Shown: positions 55,623-64,000 of the stretch, in pieces
Layout: each line of letters begins with the position of its first letter
How positions within the stretch are numbered: position 1 is the first letter of the stretch
Assembly (NCBI GenBank): GCA_002110485.1
Contig: MOWL01000046.1
Location: 372,001-436,000 of the forward strand
Direction: 5' to 3'
From: Emergomyces orientalis
Taxonomy: Eukaryota; Ascomycota; Eurotiomycetes; Onygenales; Ajellomycetaceae
DNA: 64,000 nt
Translations under genes and position numbers: made by a program
The notes under the pieces: generated by a model
The model's database searches: none
Seen by the model: only the letters and a program-made list of their open reading frames with translations
What the model was told of the DNA's origin: nothing

Positions 55623-58268
55623 CTAGTCATAATTATTATCATTATGCAGCTGCTTCTCCACCTTCAGTTTCTCTTCTGTATATTTCCTATGTCTCGATAC
55701 ACGCATATGACCTTCTTCGCGTTCTTGTCCCTGTCCGCCCCACAAGCGAAGCTTAGGGTTCACAAGTTCATAGAGATCCTCATCCGCCATGTTCCCGAAC
55801 AACGAGAAATCCCAAACATTATCTATATCGCGCAATATCTCCTCAAGTGTCCACGGATTCGTAGATCGCAACATGCGGTTTTTCGGGCGGCTGGAAACTC
55901 GGTACTCACCATATAATACCGCGAGTCGATGTCGGGTTACCTTGCGAACCGTGTTCATTTGCACGATAACTCCCTTTTGTTTCAGTTCCCGCATGAGAAC
56001 GTGCCCTCGTATCCATGGTATGATTTTCTCGCGCTCTTGACTGAACGGATTCTGATAGCTTTCCTTGGAATTGGGCGCAAGGTTAAAACCCCAGGCGATT
56101 ATGGCGTACTGGAGGTGCACAGAAAAGAGCTGGCGCAAGGGAGACTCCGGGTGTGCGGGCGGCAGCAGCTTCTTACGGTCCACATGGGACATGGAGTGAT
56201 CAGGAAAAGTAGCGTCAATTTTTGGTGCTGACAGTGATCGCTTCGGATTGATTGGTGAGTAGAAATGTGCTAGCCAAAGGCATAGTTTTCTCAATTCTTG
56301 CCAGTTTGCGCTCATCCCAAGCCGTTTCAACACTTCCGTCCAATAACGAGCTGGAACCTCCACCCCGGCGCTGACCATGTTCTGTAATATGCCAATCAAA
56401 AACATGATTGCACGAGAATTCTCCGGATGGCGGGGTTCCCGCGTCCCTGGCCTCCGTGAGGGCAGTATCCTCCCGACCACCACATCCAAACTATGTTCTG
56501 AGGGGGTGATGCCGTGTTCCCTCATTTGGTCAAGGATGCGAGGTATTTTCTGCCAATCTCTCGTGTGTACTGCATTTCGGAGGAGTATATTATAGTGATA
56601 AGGATCTTCGGTAGACAAGATGGACAGGATTTTGAAGAGCATACGAGCCCGCCGTGGGTCATCAACAATGGAATAGGAATTAAAAAGTCCCTCCGCAGTC
56701 TTCAGGTTGTCTAGAACTTCCGGATGTAGATCGCTTTGCAGGAGTTCATTCAATATAGAGTCGTTTCCTTCAGAGGCTAGTTTCTGAACAACCCTCGAAA
56801 ACGCCGAGTTTCCAATTGAAATCCCTTCTTTCTTCAAAATATCGATCTGCTCGGAGAGCTTTTTTGCCTCTCCCGCCTTCAAAGCCATCTGCCTCAGGGT
56901 TTGTGGCTTGATAGTGGTAGCGCCAAACGCCTTGACGCCGGCAAGGATAAGTTCAAACGTAAATGTCTTCGTAGCAAATAGGCGGGCACCGAGCTTATCG
57001 TTGACAGCGTTCCCTTCTTCTTCTTCAACTTCCGTAGGGACATATATACTTGCTGGACGCCCTCTTTTGGGGGCGAGTGATAAGACTGATTTCTCGTCTT
57101 GGAATAGGCCTTTCAACTTCAAATTGGCCAAGAACAAATCTATTTCTGCTTTTGAGCCATGGTAACGTAAATGTTGAATCAATGGTTTGACCTCTTGTAT
57201 TGATCGGGGTAAATCGTTCCGTTGTAAAAGGAAATCATGCATCGCGAAAGCATCAGCTAGCCTCCCAGCGTTCAATAGAAATGGCACGATGTGGCAATAG
57301 ATCTGGTGATTATCGACCGTCCTGCATAACTTCCTAAATGCTCTTAGCCCACCGTCGATTGAGGCCGCGGGTTCAAACAGCAGTAATAACATAGCATTCG
57401 GGTTTGGCATGTGTGTGGTTTTTAATTTTTCGTGCCACTGGATCCCCTTAGAAAATCTACCTGCTTTAAACAACCCAACCACAACAGATTTATAAAATTT
57501 TTCCCTATCCCACACCTTCCCCGATCGTTCATAGAGCTCAGAGGCATAGGAATGTATTTCGTTCAAAAAATCATCCCGTTTCCAGCCAACTATGATGAAG
57601 TTCTTCCAGAAGAGCGAAGCATATTCGCCTTCCACAGGTAGATCGATTGGTTGTCCTCTTTCCCTGAGCCCTTTCCAGATATCTATCACACCATCATCTC
57701 CGTGGTGTCGTTTGCGATAGAGGAGCAGGTGTTTCCAGAGCTTGAAGTCATTGGCTAGGCAGGGGTCGTCAATGAGCTTGGTCCCAATATCTCTAGTGTG
57801 ACCGACATCCGATTCAAACTTGACCTTTTCGGGATCCAACAGCCAATTTTCCGAATGAAAGGTATCTGAGTCGTTCAAATAATTCGAGAGCCCGCGGGGA
57901 CCGGGAGGTGTATTCTCTTCTTCCTGGGGTACCGAGGCGTTTTTCCTGGCCGGGTTTGTATTGATGTAGCGCTGAAAATTAAGGGAATGTCCGTATGTCT
58001 TTCTTTGAGTTGTCGTAGGACGACTGCCGCCGCGCAGTTTCGCATGTTGATTTCGTCTCTGCGGGTTACGAAGGGCCCCGATTTTGCCCTCCCTTGGTAT
58101 ACTTGTTGCATAAGATTTATTCCTGCGGGCTCTGGCGCTGTGTATTGCGCACCGTAAGCACCTGTCATCCAAATGCAATTGATCTAGGGTAGCTGGAGCA
58201 GCAAGTAGAGAGCTGAGGAGGGACAGTGTAGAGCGTGTTCCCAGCAGTTTCTGGACGGCCAATTGCAT
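55623..58268 (-). CDS. Pentatricopeptide-repeat protein, mitochondrial
   Basis: A single exon of 881 codons starts at the ATG at 58268. The first about 100 residues are strongly basic (ARARRNKSYATS, RRNQHAKLRGG), a mitochondrial targeting region. The body is helical with PPR-type units, for example DPYHYNILLRNAVHTRDWQK followed by DQMREHGITPSEHSLDVVV, and FYKSVVVGLFKAGRFSKGIQ. Fungal PPR proteins of this size act on mitochondrial mRNAs (stability, processing, translation). The target RNA cannot be told. The C-terminus (from about 700) is less repetitive and Lys-rich. It shares a 388-bp divergent promoter with the small COX gene. An uninterrupted frame of this length leaves little doubt that it is real. 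Confidence 0.9.
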   Translation of the reverse strand: MQLAVQKLLGTRSTLSLLSSLLAAPATLDQLHLDDRCLRCAIHSARARRNKSYATSIPREGKIGALRNPQRRNQHAKLRGGSRPTTTQRKTYGHSLNFQRYINTNPARKNASVPQEEENTPPGPRGLSNYLNDSDTFHSENWLLDPEKVKFESDVGHTRDIGTKLIDDPCLANDFKLWKHLLLYRKRHHGDDGVIDIWKGLRERGQPIDLPVEGEYASLFWKNFIIVGWKRDDFLNEIHSYASELYERSGKVWDREKFYKSVVVGLFKAGRFSKGIQWHEKLKTTHMPNPNAMLLLLFEPAASIDGGLRAFRKLCRTVDNHQIYCHIVPFLLNAGRLADAFAMHDFLLQRNDLPRSIQEVKPLIQHLRYHGSKAEIDLFLANLKLKGLFQDEKSVLSLAPKRGRPASIYVPTEVEEEEGNAVNDKLGARLFATKTFTFELILAGVKAFGATTIKPQTLRQMALKAGEAKKLSEQIDILKKEGISIGNSAFSRVVQKLASEGNDSILNELLQSDLHPEVLDNLKTAEGLFNSYSIVDDPRRARMLFKILSILSTEDPYHYNILLRNAVHTRDWQKIPRILDQMREHGITPSEHSLDVVVGRILPSRRPGTREPRHPENSRAIMFLIGILQNMVSAGVEVPARYWTEVLKRLGMSANWQELRKLCLWLAHFYSPINPKRSLSAPKIDATFPDHSMSHVDRKKLLPPAHPESPLRQLFSVHLQYAIIAWGFNLAPNSKESYQNPFSQEREKIIPWIRGHVLMRELKQKGVIVQMNTVRKVTRHRLAVLYGEYRVSSRPKNRMLRSTNPWTLEEILRDIDNVWDFSLFGNMADEDLYELVNPKLRLWGGQGQEREEGHMRVSRHRKYTEEKLKVEKQLHNDNNYD

Positions 58269-58656
58269 TTGGGACCGCAGCAGAGAGAAGCTAACAGCAA
58301 TGGAGGGCTACGCACGTCCAGTAGTACCTCAACGCCGCAAAAATGAAAGGGCAGCGTTGAAATAGCAGCGTGTTTTGCTTGCTGAGGCATGCGATATCAG
58401 ACCCCAAACCGGTCGCCAGCAAAGAAAAAGCTGTATTTGTCTGTAAGAAGCGCATTCGATTGCGATGCCAAGCAATACACCGAAAAAGGGCTAGTCTGCT
58501 TCATCCTCCACGTGACCCGGAATGATCCGACTTCGATCGACTTCGGCAAGGAAAGGGACATCAATCGCCAACTTCAAACATCAACGACGCCCGCCCATTG
58601 AACCCCCGAGTTTCTCGCTCTACTCCCGCAATTTAATTCTCACAAACTTCGCAACT
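58269..58656. promoter_or_regulatory. Divergent PPR/COX promoter with CACGTGAC
   Basis: These 388 bp separate two mitochondrial genes read in opposite directions. CACGTGAC starts at 58509, 241 bp from the PPR start and 141 bp from the COX start. It may co-ordinate both genes; this is inferred. Confidence 0.5.
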
Positions 58657-59330
58657 ATGGTGTCCCGAACCCTCCCCAGAATGGCCGGGTAAGTCTTGCT
58701 TCGAATTGCCCATCGCAGGCAGCCCAGATGTTTCAATTCCCGTTTGACCTCTCAGCAACATGTGGACGCCAATTGAGCAACCAACTAGTGCAATACACGT
58801 CATATATACTGACATACGTGATATGCCTATTTAGATTCGTCTTCCGTGAAAACCGTGTCCCCTATTACCAGCGTCTCTTCCAGAAACATGACGGCAAGCG
58901 AATCTGGAACAAGGTGCGTTATCAGCATGGCTATTCCTCCTATAGAACCCAGATACAATTCCGGAACAGAACCTAGGAACACTTAGGGTGCAACAATCTG
59001 ACGTCTAACTATTTACTCAAAAAAAATACAGTCCCATCGCAGCCCATTCCTTCTCTACCCATTCTACATCTCCCTCTTCGGCTCCTTCGGTGGTATGTTT
59101 TCTCCAACTTTCGTAGCTTGGGTCTTCATATCAAACGAGCCCACCTCAAGCAGCTAACCATGTCAATTATTTGCTCTAAAACAGCATCCTTCTACGCTAT
59201 GTGCCGAACAGTTCTTGTAAGTTATACTTCGTTCACAACCACTTTTTTCTTCTAAATATCACCGTCAACAAACGACTAGAGTATAAATGCTAATCTAATC
59301 GAATAACAGGGCTACAAAACCTGGTATTAA
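58657..59330 (+). CDS. Cytochrome c oxidase subunit VIIa-type protein
   Basis: Five small exons (58657-58688, 58835-58913, 59032-59092, 59185-59216, 59310-59330) give 74 residues. RENRVPYYQRLFQKHDGKRIW is the matrix-side helix start typical of the COX VIIa/Cox7 family (compare ENKVPxxQKLFQ in animals). LYPFYISLFGSFGASFYAM forms the single membrane helix, and the protein ends LGYKTWY. It is a small accessory subunit of respiratory complex IV. All junctions are GT-AG and in phase. Coding sequence is only a third of the gene span, so frame-based gene calling would miss it. A less likely reading is another single-helix respiratory subunit. Confidence 0.8.
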
Positions 59331-60312
59331 ACGTACCAAAAAGAGCTGGCAGTCAGACGAACTCGCTGAAATTCCAACCGTGCACAAATTACATTGAGCT
59401 CATCAAATATCCCTCTCGATGATCCGACTGAGAGGTTCTCATTGTTTTTAAAGGAGAAAATCCGATATTTTGATTATGTTAAGAAAGGTTGCATTTTGGC
59501 TGGAATTTGGCGGGGGATGATGGAGAGAGAGAAGGGCGTATATTGTGTGTGATATGCAAACTGTATATATAGAAATATGAAAAAGCAAGAAAAAAAAATA
59601 CTGTCATAACAAAAATATATGAGGCAAAACAGAGTTTCATATTTGATGCCACATATATTCTCTACTTAATCTATTGTTTGTTTCCCTTTTATCAGCTCCC
59701 GTGCATGAAGCTGGGTGTCGGAATTCCTTGGTGTAAGAGGCCTCTTCGACCCTATTGGACGAGTGTCGATAATTGTCACTAGGTATTTTTAACGGATCTC
59801 TTTTAGGTCTGACTTTTAATCCTCTTGAATCCTGTATACAGGGAGATGCGAGGATGGAAGATGCGGAAATGGGCACTAGGTACCGGAAGAAACGATATTG
59901 GGCTATGACAGGGTACGCAGATCCATGAATTCCTCTCTTCTGGTTTGAAAATATATATTAAACAGTGCAGAAGTAGTTCAATAAGAATATGGCCCCAAAG
60001 TAAAACACCTAGGAGGAAACTGTGGAGTAAAAACAGCTTCTTCGTAGAAAAGGAGGATTTTTTCATATACATATGACGAATGGCCCAAAAAGGCGAAGAC
60101 GAAAAATAGACATTATCTTTTTTCCCTATAGTTACCGATCATTTCACCACGGACCGCCTCGTTTTGTTTTCTTTTATACAAAAGAAGAAAAGGAAAAGAC
60201 GACTGCCCACATATCACCCCGAATCAGATCACATCAAAACCAAATGAAAAAAAGAAAATCGCCCGACAACCCCCCCTCTCCTCCCATCCGCTCTCATCTT
60301 ACACTACACAAT
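59331..60312. other. Convergent spacer
   Basis: 982 bp between the COX stop and the DUF1682 stop. A GA-rich stretch lies near 59521-59535. No gene or RNA feature recognised. Confidence 0.5.
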
Positions 60313-61963
60313 CTACCCCCTCCTCGTTGACTTCTTCATTCCCCTCTTCGTCTCCCTCTCCCTCTCCTTCTCCAAAAACTTCCTCTGCTCCTCCGCCGAC
60401 ATCCCCCTCAACAACCTATCCCGATCTTCCTTCTTCGCCTTCTCCGCAAGTATCTTGCGTTCCTCAGCCTTCTCCTCCTCGTCAGCACGGCGCAGTTTAC
60501 GAATCTCTTCCTCGCGCGTATTGCGCAGTTTGCGCACGACTTCGGCGCGGAAGTGGGCGACGGAGACCAGGCGGTCGGGTAGGCGGAGGAAGTAGCTGAA
60601 GATGGGAAGGGTGGCAGCATAGGAGGCAGATTTGGGGAGGCGGAGGGAGAGGCTAACGCGTTTGCCCGGGGTGGTTTCGTCGATTCTGTTGCGGGGTTTG
60701 TTTTTGTTAGTAAAAATCGGCCGGGAATTTTTTTCCTCCATACATTGTAGAGGTATACATATATATATGTATATATATGAAATCTTACTTCGTAGGTTTA
60801 TCCAGCGGCTGATCCGTAACGATCAAATACTCAAAATCCTCTCCAGCCTCTTCGACAGCTTTGATAAGTTCAGGAGTAAGCATCATCTCCGTAATCTCCG
60901 CACTCTCACTCATGACAGTCGCCCACTCTGGCAATTTCGGGTTATCCCTCGTAAATGTTAAGGAGATATCATATCGATCCTCACGCAGCCTGCGCATGCA
61001 ATTCTTTTGCACAACCGCAAACACAAACCCATCATAAGTTGAACTATTAGCACCCCGGGTCCGCTGCTCAATAAGCTCCTTCTCCACCGCCGACGGCGCG
61101 GGCACAAGATCCTTCTCCTTCCCATCAAACGCATACGCCGTACACTCCACCCGCTCCACCGGCACAGGCCACGAGTCCAAAAACATACTAACGACATAAT
61201 CGCCAAGCATATACAGCAGATTATACCTCCTGAGCAATTTAATCGAGACATCCACAAACGCCACATTCTGCCTGCCGGTCGCATACGTCGCGAACTCCGT
61301 GCCGGTCTTCTCCTTCAGCATCGACTCAGGCACAACGAGATCCTCGGACGCGGCCGCCTTAAGCAACCCTTCAGCCTGCACGTTATCAACCGACGGTGCC
61401 TTGCGCGCACCCACGCCGCCATAGCCGACGACGGCAAACTCGCTCTGGAGGATGGGCAGGTGCGCTTGCGCCCATTTCTTGGCTTTGCGCCGGTTCTTGC
61501 CCATGCCCCATACGTGCATGAGGAGCAAGATCATGATGAAGGGGATTACGAAGGCTTCTTGTATGAAATCTTGCCGGGAGTGGCGTTCCCAGACGCGGTA
61601 CCATGCTGTATATGGTGCGGCGCTGCCGGCGGCGGCAATGGGTCTTGCGGTTCCGGTTAGGGGAGTTCCTGCGGCGCCTGGTGTGGAAACAGATGCTGGG
61701 TTGAGGACGGTTGGCTGTGGTTCGGGGACATCCGCAGCGAAGTCGGCGAAGTCTGAAGGGTTTAGAACGAAGGGGAAGAGGGTTTGATAGTTAGTTTTTC
61801 TGGGGAGCAATTGGGGTTGACGTTCCTTGTATCACATATGGACTGCTGTTTGTAGGGGAAAGGGGAGGAGGTAAACCATACCTGCGTCATCGCCGCTGCT
61901 GGAGGGCACTGATGATGGAGAGTCGGAATCGCCCTTGAATAGGTTCTGAAGTAGGCCAGACAT
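60313..61963 (-). CDS. DUF1682/CCDC47-like ER membrane protein
   Basis: Three exons on the minus strand (61963-61882, 61752-60789, 60685-60313) give 472 residues. The start MSGLLQNLFKGDSDSPSS is acidic and Ser-rich. One membrane helix lies near 92-112 (AFVIPFIMILLLMHVWGMG) followed by a basic stop signal. The cytosolic body has the DUF1682 (CCDC47) features DYVVSMFLDSWPVPVE and LPEWATVMSESAEITE. The last 100 residues form a long Lys/Glu/Arg coiled coil that would contact ribosomes. In animals CCDC47 (calumin) is part of the translocon-associated PAT complex assisting multi-pass protein insertion and affects ER calcium. The fungal protein probably shares the insertion role; that is inference. 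Confidence 0.9.
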
Positions 61964-63005
61964 TATGTCGTTACGACTTCTTTGGCGACCTCAGAGTTTG
62001 CCGTGCCGTAGGATGGTGAATTGGGAGAAGTTGGGGAGAGGAGTGAGGCCACGAGACAAAAGTAGTGAGGTGGAGGGAAATTTCGACTAAAGGGTCTTAG
62101 GTGGTGTTGGGTGAAGCTGGCAGCTCGGCTTAGTGCGCCTAATCAACCCACGCTAGGTTCGGATTTATTTCTAGAATTCTCTAGGGCTTTTTGGAGGGTT
62201 GGTTAAAGAATTAAAAGGGGGGGGGGGGGTGCAGGATTATATTGTAGAGATGAATTCCATTAAATTGAGCGGACATACTAGTTAATTCAAAACACTGCAC
62301 AGCGAAAATATCACATAAAAAAAACCTAATAGCTAAAAAACAAAGCTAAAAATAATAATCCAGACATAAGAAATAAAGATGTTTTTGGTAGAGGCGCAAG
62401 TCAACAAAGGAAATAAATATATACAAATTAATGATCGATTTGCATAAAACACGATTTATACAAAGGATGGAGTTGAGATTAGTGCCTGCAGGATTATCAA
62501 ATACCAATACCTACCAGCAGCCAGTCGCATTAGTGTTCTCCCTTTTTGCTTTTTTATTTTTTTTTTGGTTCCCCGCCGCCGCCTGCCGTAGAAAAAGATC
62601 CGTCAAAATATAAAAAAAACATGGGGTATCCAAGGGTCCTGAATGCGCCCATGCGCCAATATAGTACAAAACACAAATAATGCTTCAAAAAAACGAAAAA
62701 CAAAAGCAAAGGAAGAAAAAGAGTGGTGGGTGAGTATGGGAGAGAAGAATATATAAGTAACAAAAAATATCATAAATGATCATAAGGGTTTGGGGCCCCT
62801 TGGAGTTCCGGGATTTCATCCGTCTGGTAGTGTAGGTTTTGGCAAATGTATATAGGTTATAAGCGCACGCGATGCTGCCGGAACGCCACGCCACGCCGGG
62901 AATTTTAAAAATACAAAAATAAAAAACAAAACCAGAAATAAACTGTAAACTCGAACAGGAACAAAGAAAGAAAGATACTCATAACAAAACAGTAGTAAAT
63001 GAGCC
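61964..63005. other. Spacer with G13 run
   Basis: 1.0 kb between the DUF1682 start and the mdm34 stop. It holds a run of 13 G at 62217-62229 and AT-rich DNA near 62300-62420. The left part is the DUF1682 promoter. No gene recognised. Confidence 0.5.
62217..62229. repeat. G13 homopolymer
   Basis: Thirteen consecutive G on the plus strand in the DUF1682 upstream spacer. Such runs are prone to sequencing error and can form quadruplex-type structures. Confidence 0.85.
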
Positions 63006-64000
63006 TCAATGGCGATAAGCAGGCGGAGGCGTATGAGAACGCATCGACTGTTCCCAAAACCCATTATTACTGGCGGTGTCACTGCCAGCTTTCTCGTCTT
63101 GGATCCTGCGCGCGATTTCGCTGGCCATTTTCATCATCCACGCCTGCTCCAGGATGCCGCCGTTATGGGCAGCTTCCATAAAGGATGACGGGCGCGGGTG
63201 CTGTAGATCTCGCGATGAAGAAGAAGCGAAATTTGAGCCTTCTGGCTTTTCTGTAGGGTAGGCGGACGTAGAAGAGGGGTGGATGTTTCGGATAGGTGCG
63301 GTTTCTTGTTGCGTTAATGGTTTTGGGTCTTCAAGTTGTTGTTCTTGTTGTTGGGGCCTGTCCATGTCGTTGGCTGCTGCTGGTATCGTGCGTATAACAG
63401 GGAAATCATGCCCGAATTCCGGTGGGATGCTTCTTCGTGCGGTTCTTTCGGCGTCGTCGCGGGCGACAATGCGGTCCCGCAGGGTTGGTCGTCTGATCGT
63501 ACGCTGTGGGGAAACTGGAGGAGTAACGGGATCGTCATTGTTCTCTTCCGGGATGGCGGAGCCGGAAAACACAGAGGCGGCACCCGTGGTGGTGGTGGTG
63601 GTAGTCTCCGTGGTTGAGTTTTCACTACTGACGCTTTCCATATCATCAGCATTCTTGGGCCGTTGGCGGAGATCGATAACTCGCTTCTTTCGTTTCCTCG
63701 AGTGTGCTTTTGAATGACGACCGGCACCCAGACTGAGTCCATATCCACTAAACCCGGAAGACAGAAGGGTTGGTCGACTATGCGAAGATGTCATGCTGGC
63801 AGCGTCTTGTAGTGAAAGCGATGACGTTGCGAGGTGTGATTGGGTTCTGGAGAGCGGGGGACTCATGGGGGAGACGAGACCGCTAGGCCCATCAGCCTGT
63901 TCCATTGAACCCGTCCACGCTCTAAAAACGACTTGTCGAATAGATGGTGTGAAGAGGGATAACGTCCGTTGGGAATCCGTCAGCGCGGCTAGACGGAGCA
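63006..64000 (-). CDS. mdm34: Mdm34, ERMES subunit, C-terminal part
   Basis: The minus-strand frame is open from the right edge to the stop at 63006 (331 residues seen); the start lies outside the window. [21 protein letters not shown] marks the end of the SMP lipid-binding region of Mdm34. [21 protein letters not shown] and then [11 protein letters not shown] are a well conserved C-terminal signature of Mdm34 in Eurotiomycetes. After that the protein is disordered, with a run of seven Thr encoded by a GTT/GGT-type repeat near 63583-63603, and it ends PPPAYRH. Mdm34 is an outer-membrane subunit of the ER-mitochondria tether ERMES, working with Mmm1, Mdm10 and Mdm12 in phospholipid transfer. 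Confidence 0.9.
   Translation of the reverse strand, partial: LRLAALTDSQRTLSLFTPSIRQVVFRAWTGSMEQADGPSGLVSPMSPPLSRTQSHLATSSLSLQDAASMTSSHSRPTLLSSGFSGYGLSLGAGRHSKAHSRKRKKRVIDLRQRPKNADDMESVSSENSTTETTTTTTTGAASVFSGSAIPEENNDDPVTPPVSPQRTIRRPTLRDRIVARDDAERTARRSIPPEFGHDFPVIRTIPAAANDMDRPQQQEQQLEDPKPLTQQETAPIRNIHPSSTSAYPTEKPEGSNFASSSSRDLQHPRPSSFMEAAHNGGILEQAWMMKMASEIARRIQDEKAGSDTASNNGFWEQSMRSHTPPPAYRH

Noticed and set aside
63283..63717. 144-codon antisense frame inside mdm34
   Set aside because: Produced by the Thr/Ser-rich repeat coding on the minus strand.
1..64000. CRISPR arrays, intact transposons, phage or bacterial genes
   Set aside because: No direct-repeat arrays with spacers, no transposase or reverse-transcriptase motifs and no bacterial gene layout were seen. 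The window is a fungal nuclear sequence.

Overview
The window is nuclear DNA of a filamentous ascomycete. The genes carry short GT-AG introns (mostly 45-100 bp), and the spacers between them are long and rich in A/T and homopolymer runs. The gene set (velvet regulator, ERMES subunit Mdm34, Oma1, a fungal PPR protein, a RING-PH-vWA protein) and the protein style fit Eurotiomycetes, most likely Onygenales (the dimorphic-fungus order). That placement is inference from family resemblance; no search could be run.

Layout. 1-559: start of a secreted FAD-linked oxidase running off the left edge. 560-11703: an 11 kb stretch without a convincing gene. 11704-16096: a 7-exon Far1/Ste5-type RING-H2/PH/vWA protein. 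17503-19594: mitochondrial protease Oma1 (9 exons). 19953-22129: CCT8, the theta subunit of the cytosolic chaperonin. 24389-25191: mitochondrial ribosomal protein bL12m. 25778-27198: a mitochondrial Sel1/TPR-like protein. 27678-29083 (minus): a velvet-domain regulator. 29084-32894: spacer with coding relics. 32895-34895 (minus): a conserved fungal protein with a likely presequence. 35268-36337: splicing factor Syf2. 36474-37568 (minus): Coq11-type oxidoreductase. 37935-38824: YEATS protein Yaf9. 39951-40831 (minus): nitroreductase. 42317-43609 (minus): inositol-pentakisphosphate 2-kinase Ipk1. 46191-47006 (minus): carboxypeptidase-like relic. 47353-48221: Ecm15/UPF0045 protein. 48798-51215 (minus): large fungal membrane protein. 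53789-54903 (minus): decayed PLC-like phosphodiesterase. 55623-58268 (minus): PPR protein. 58657-59330: small cytochrome c oxidase VIIa-type subunit. 60313-61963 (minus): DUF1682/CCDC47-like ER protein. 63006-64000 (minus): C-terminal part of Mdm34, running off the right edge.

The genes do not form one pathway. Many serve mitochondria (Oma1, bL12m, the Sel1-like protein, Coq11, the PPR protein, the COX subunit, Mdm34, probably the 32895-34895 protein). Three short divergent promoters and the bL12m promoter each hold a CACGTG E-box, which hints at shared control. The most unusual points are the RING-PH-vWA gene with its repeat-bearing long first intron and 11 kb upstream spacer, a CCT8 with an altered GDGT nucleotide motif and an acidic insertion, a possible membrane anchor on Ipk1, and two decayed secreted-enzyme genes. 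No wholly new multi-gene system could be supported. No tRNA, rRNA, CRISPR array or intact transposon was recognised.
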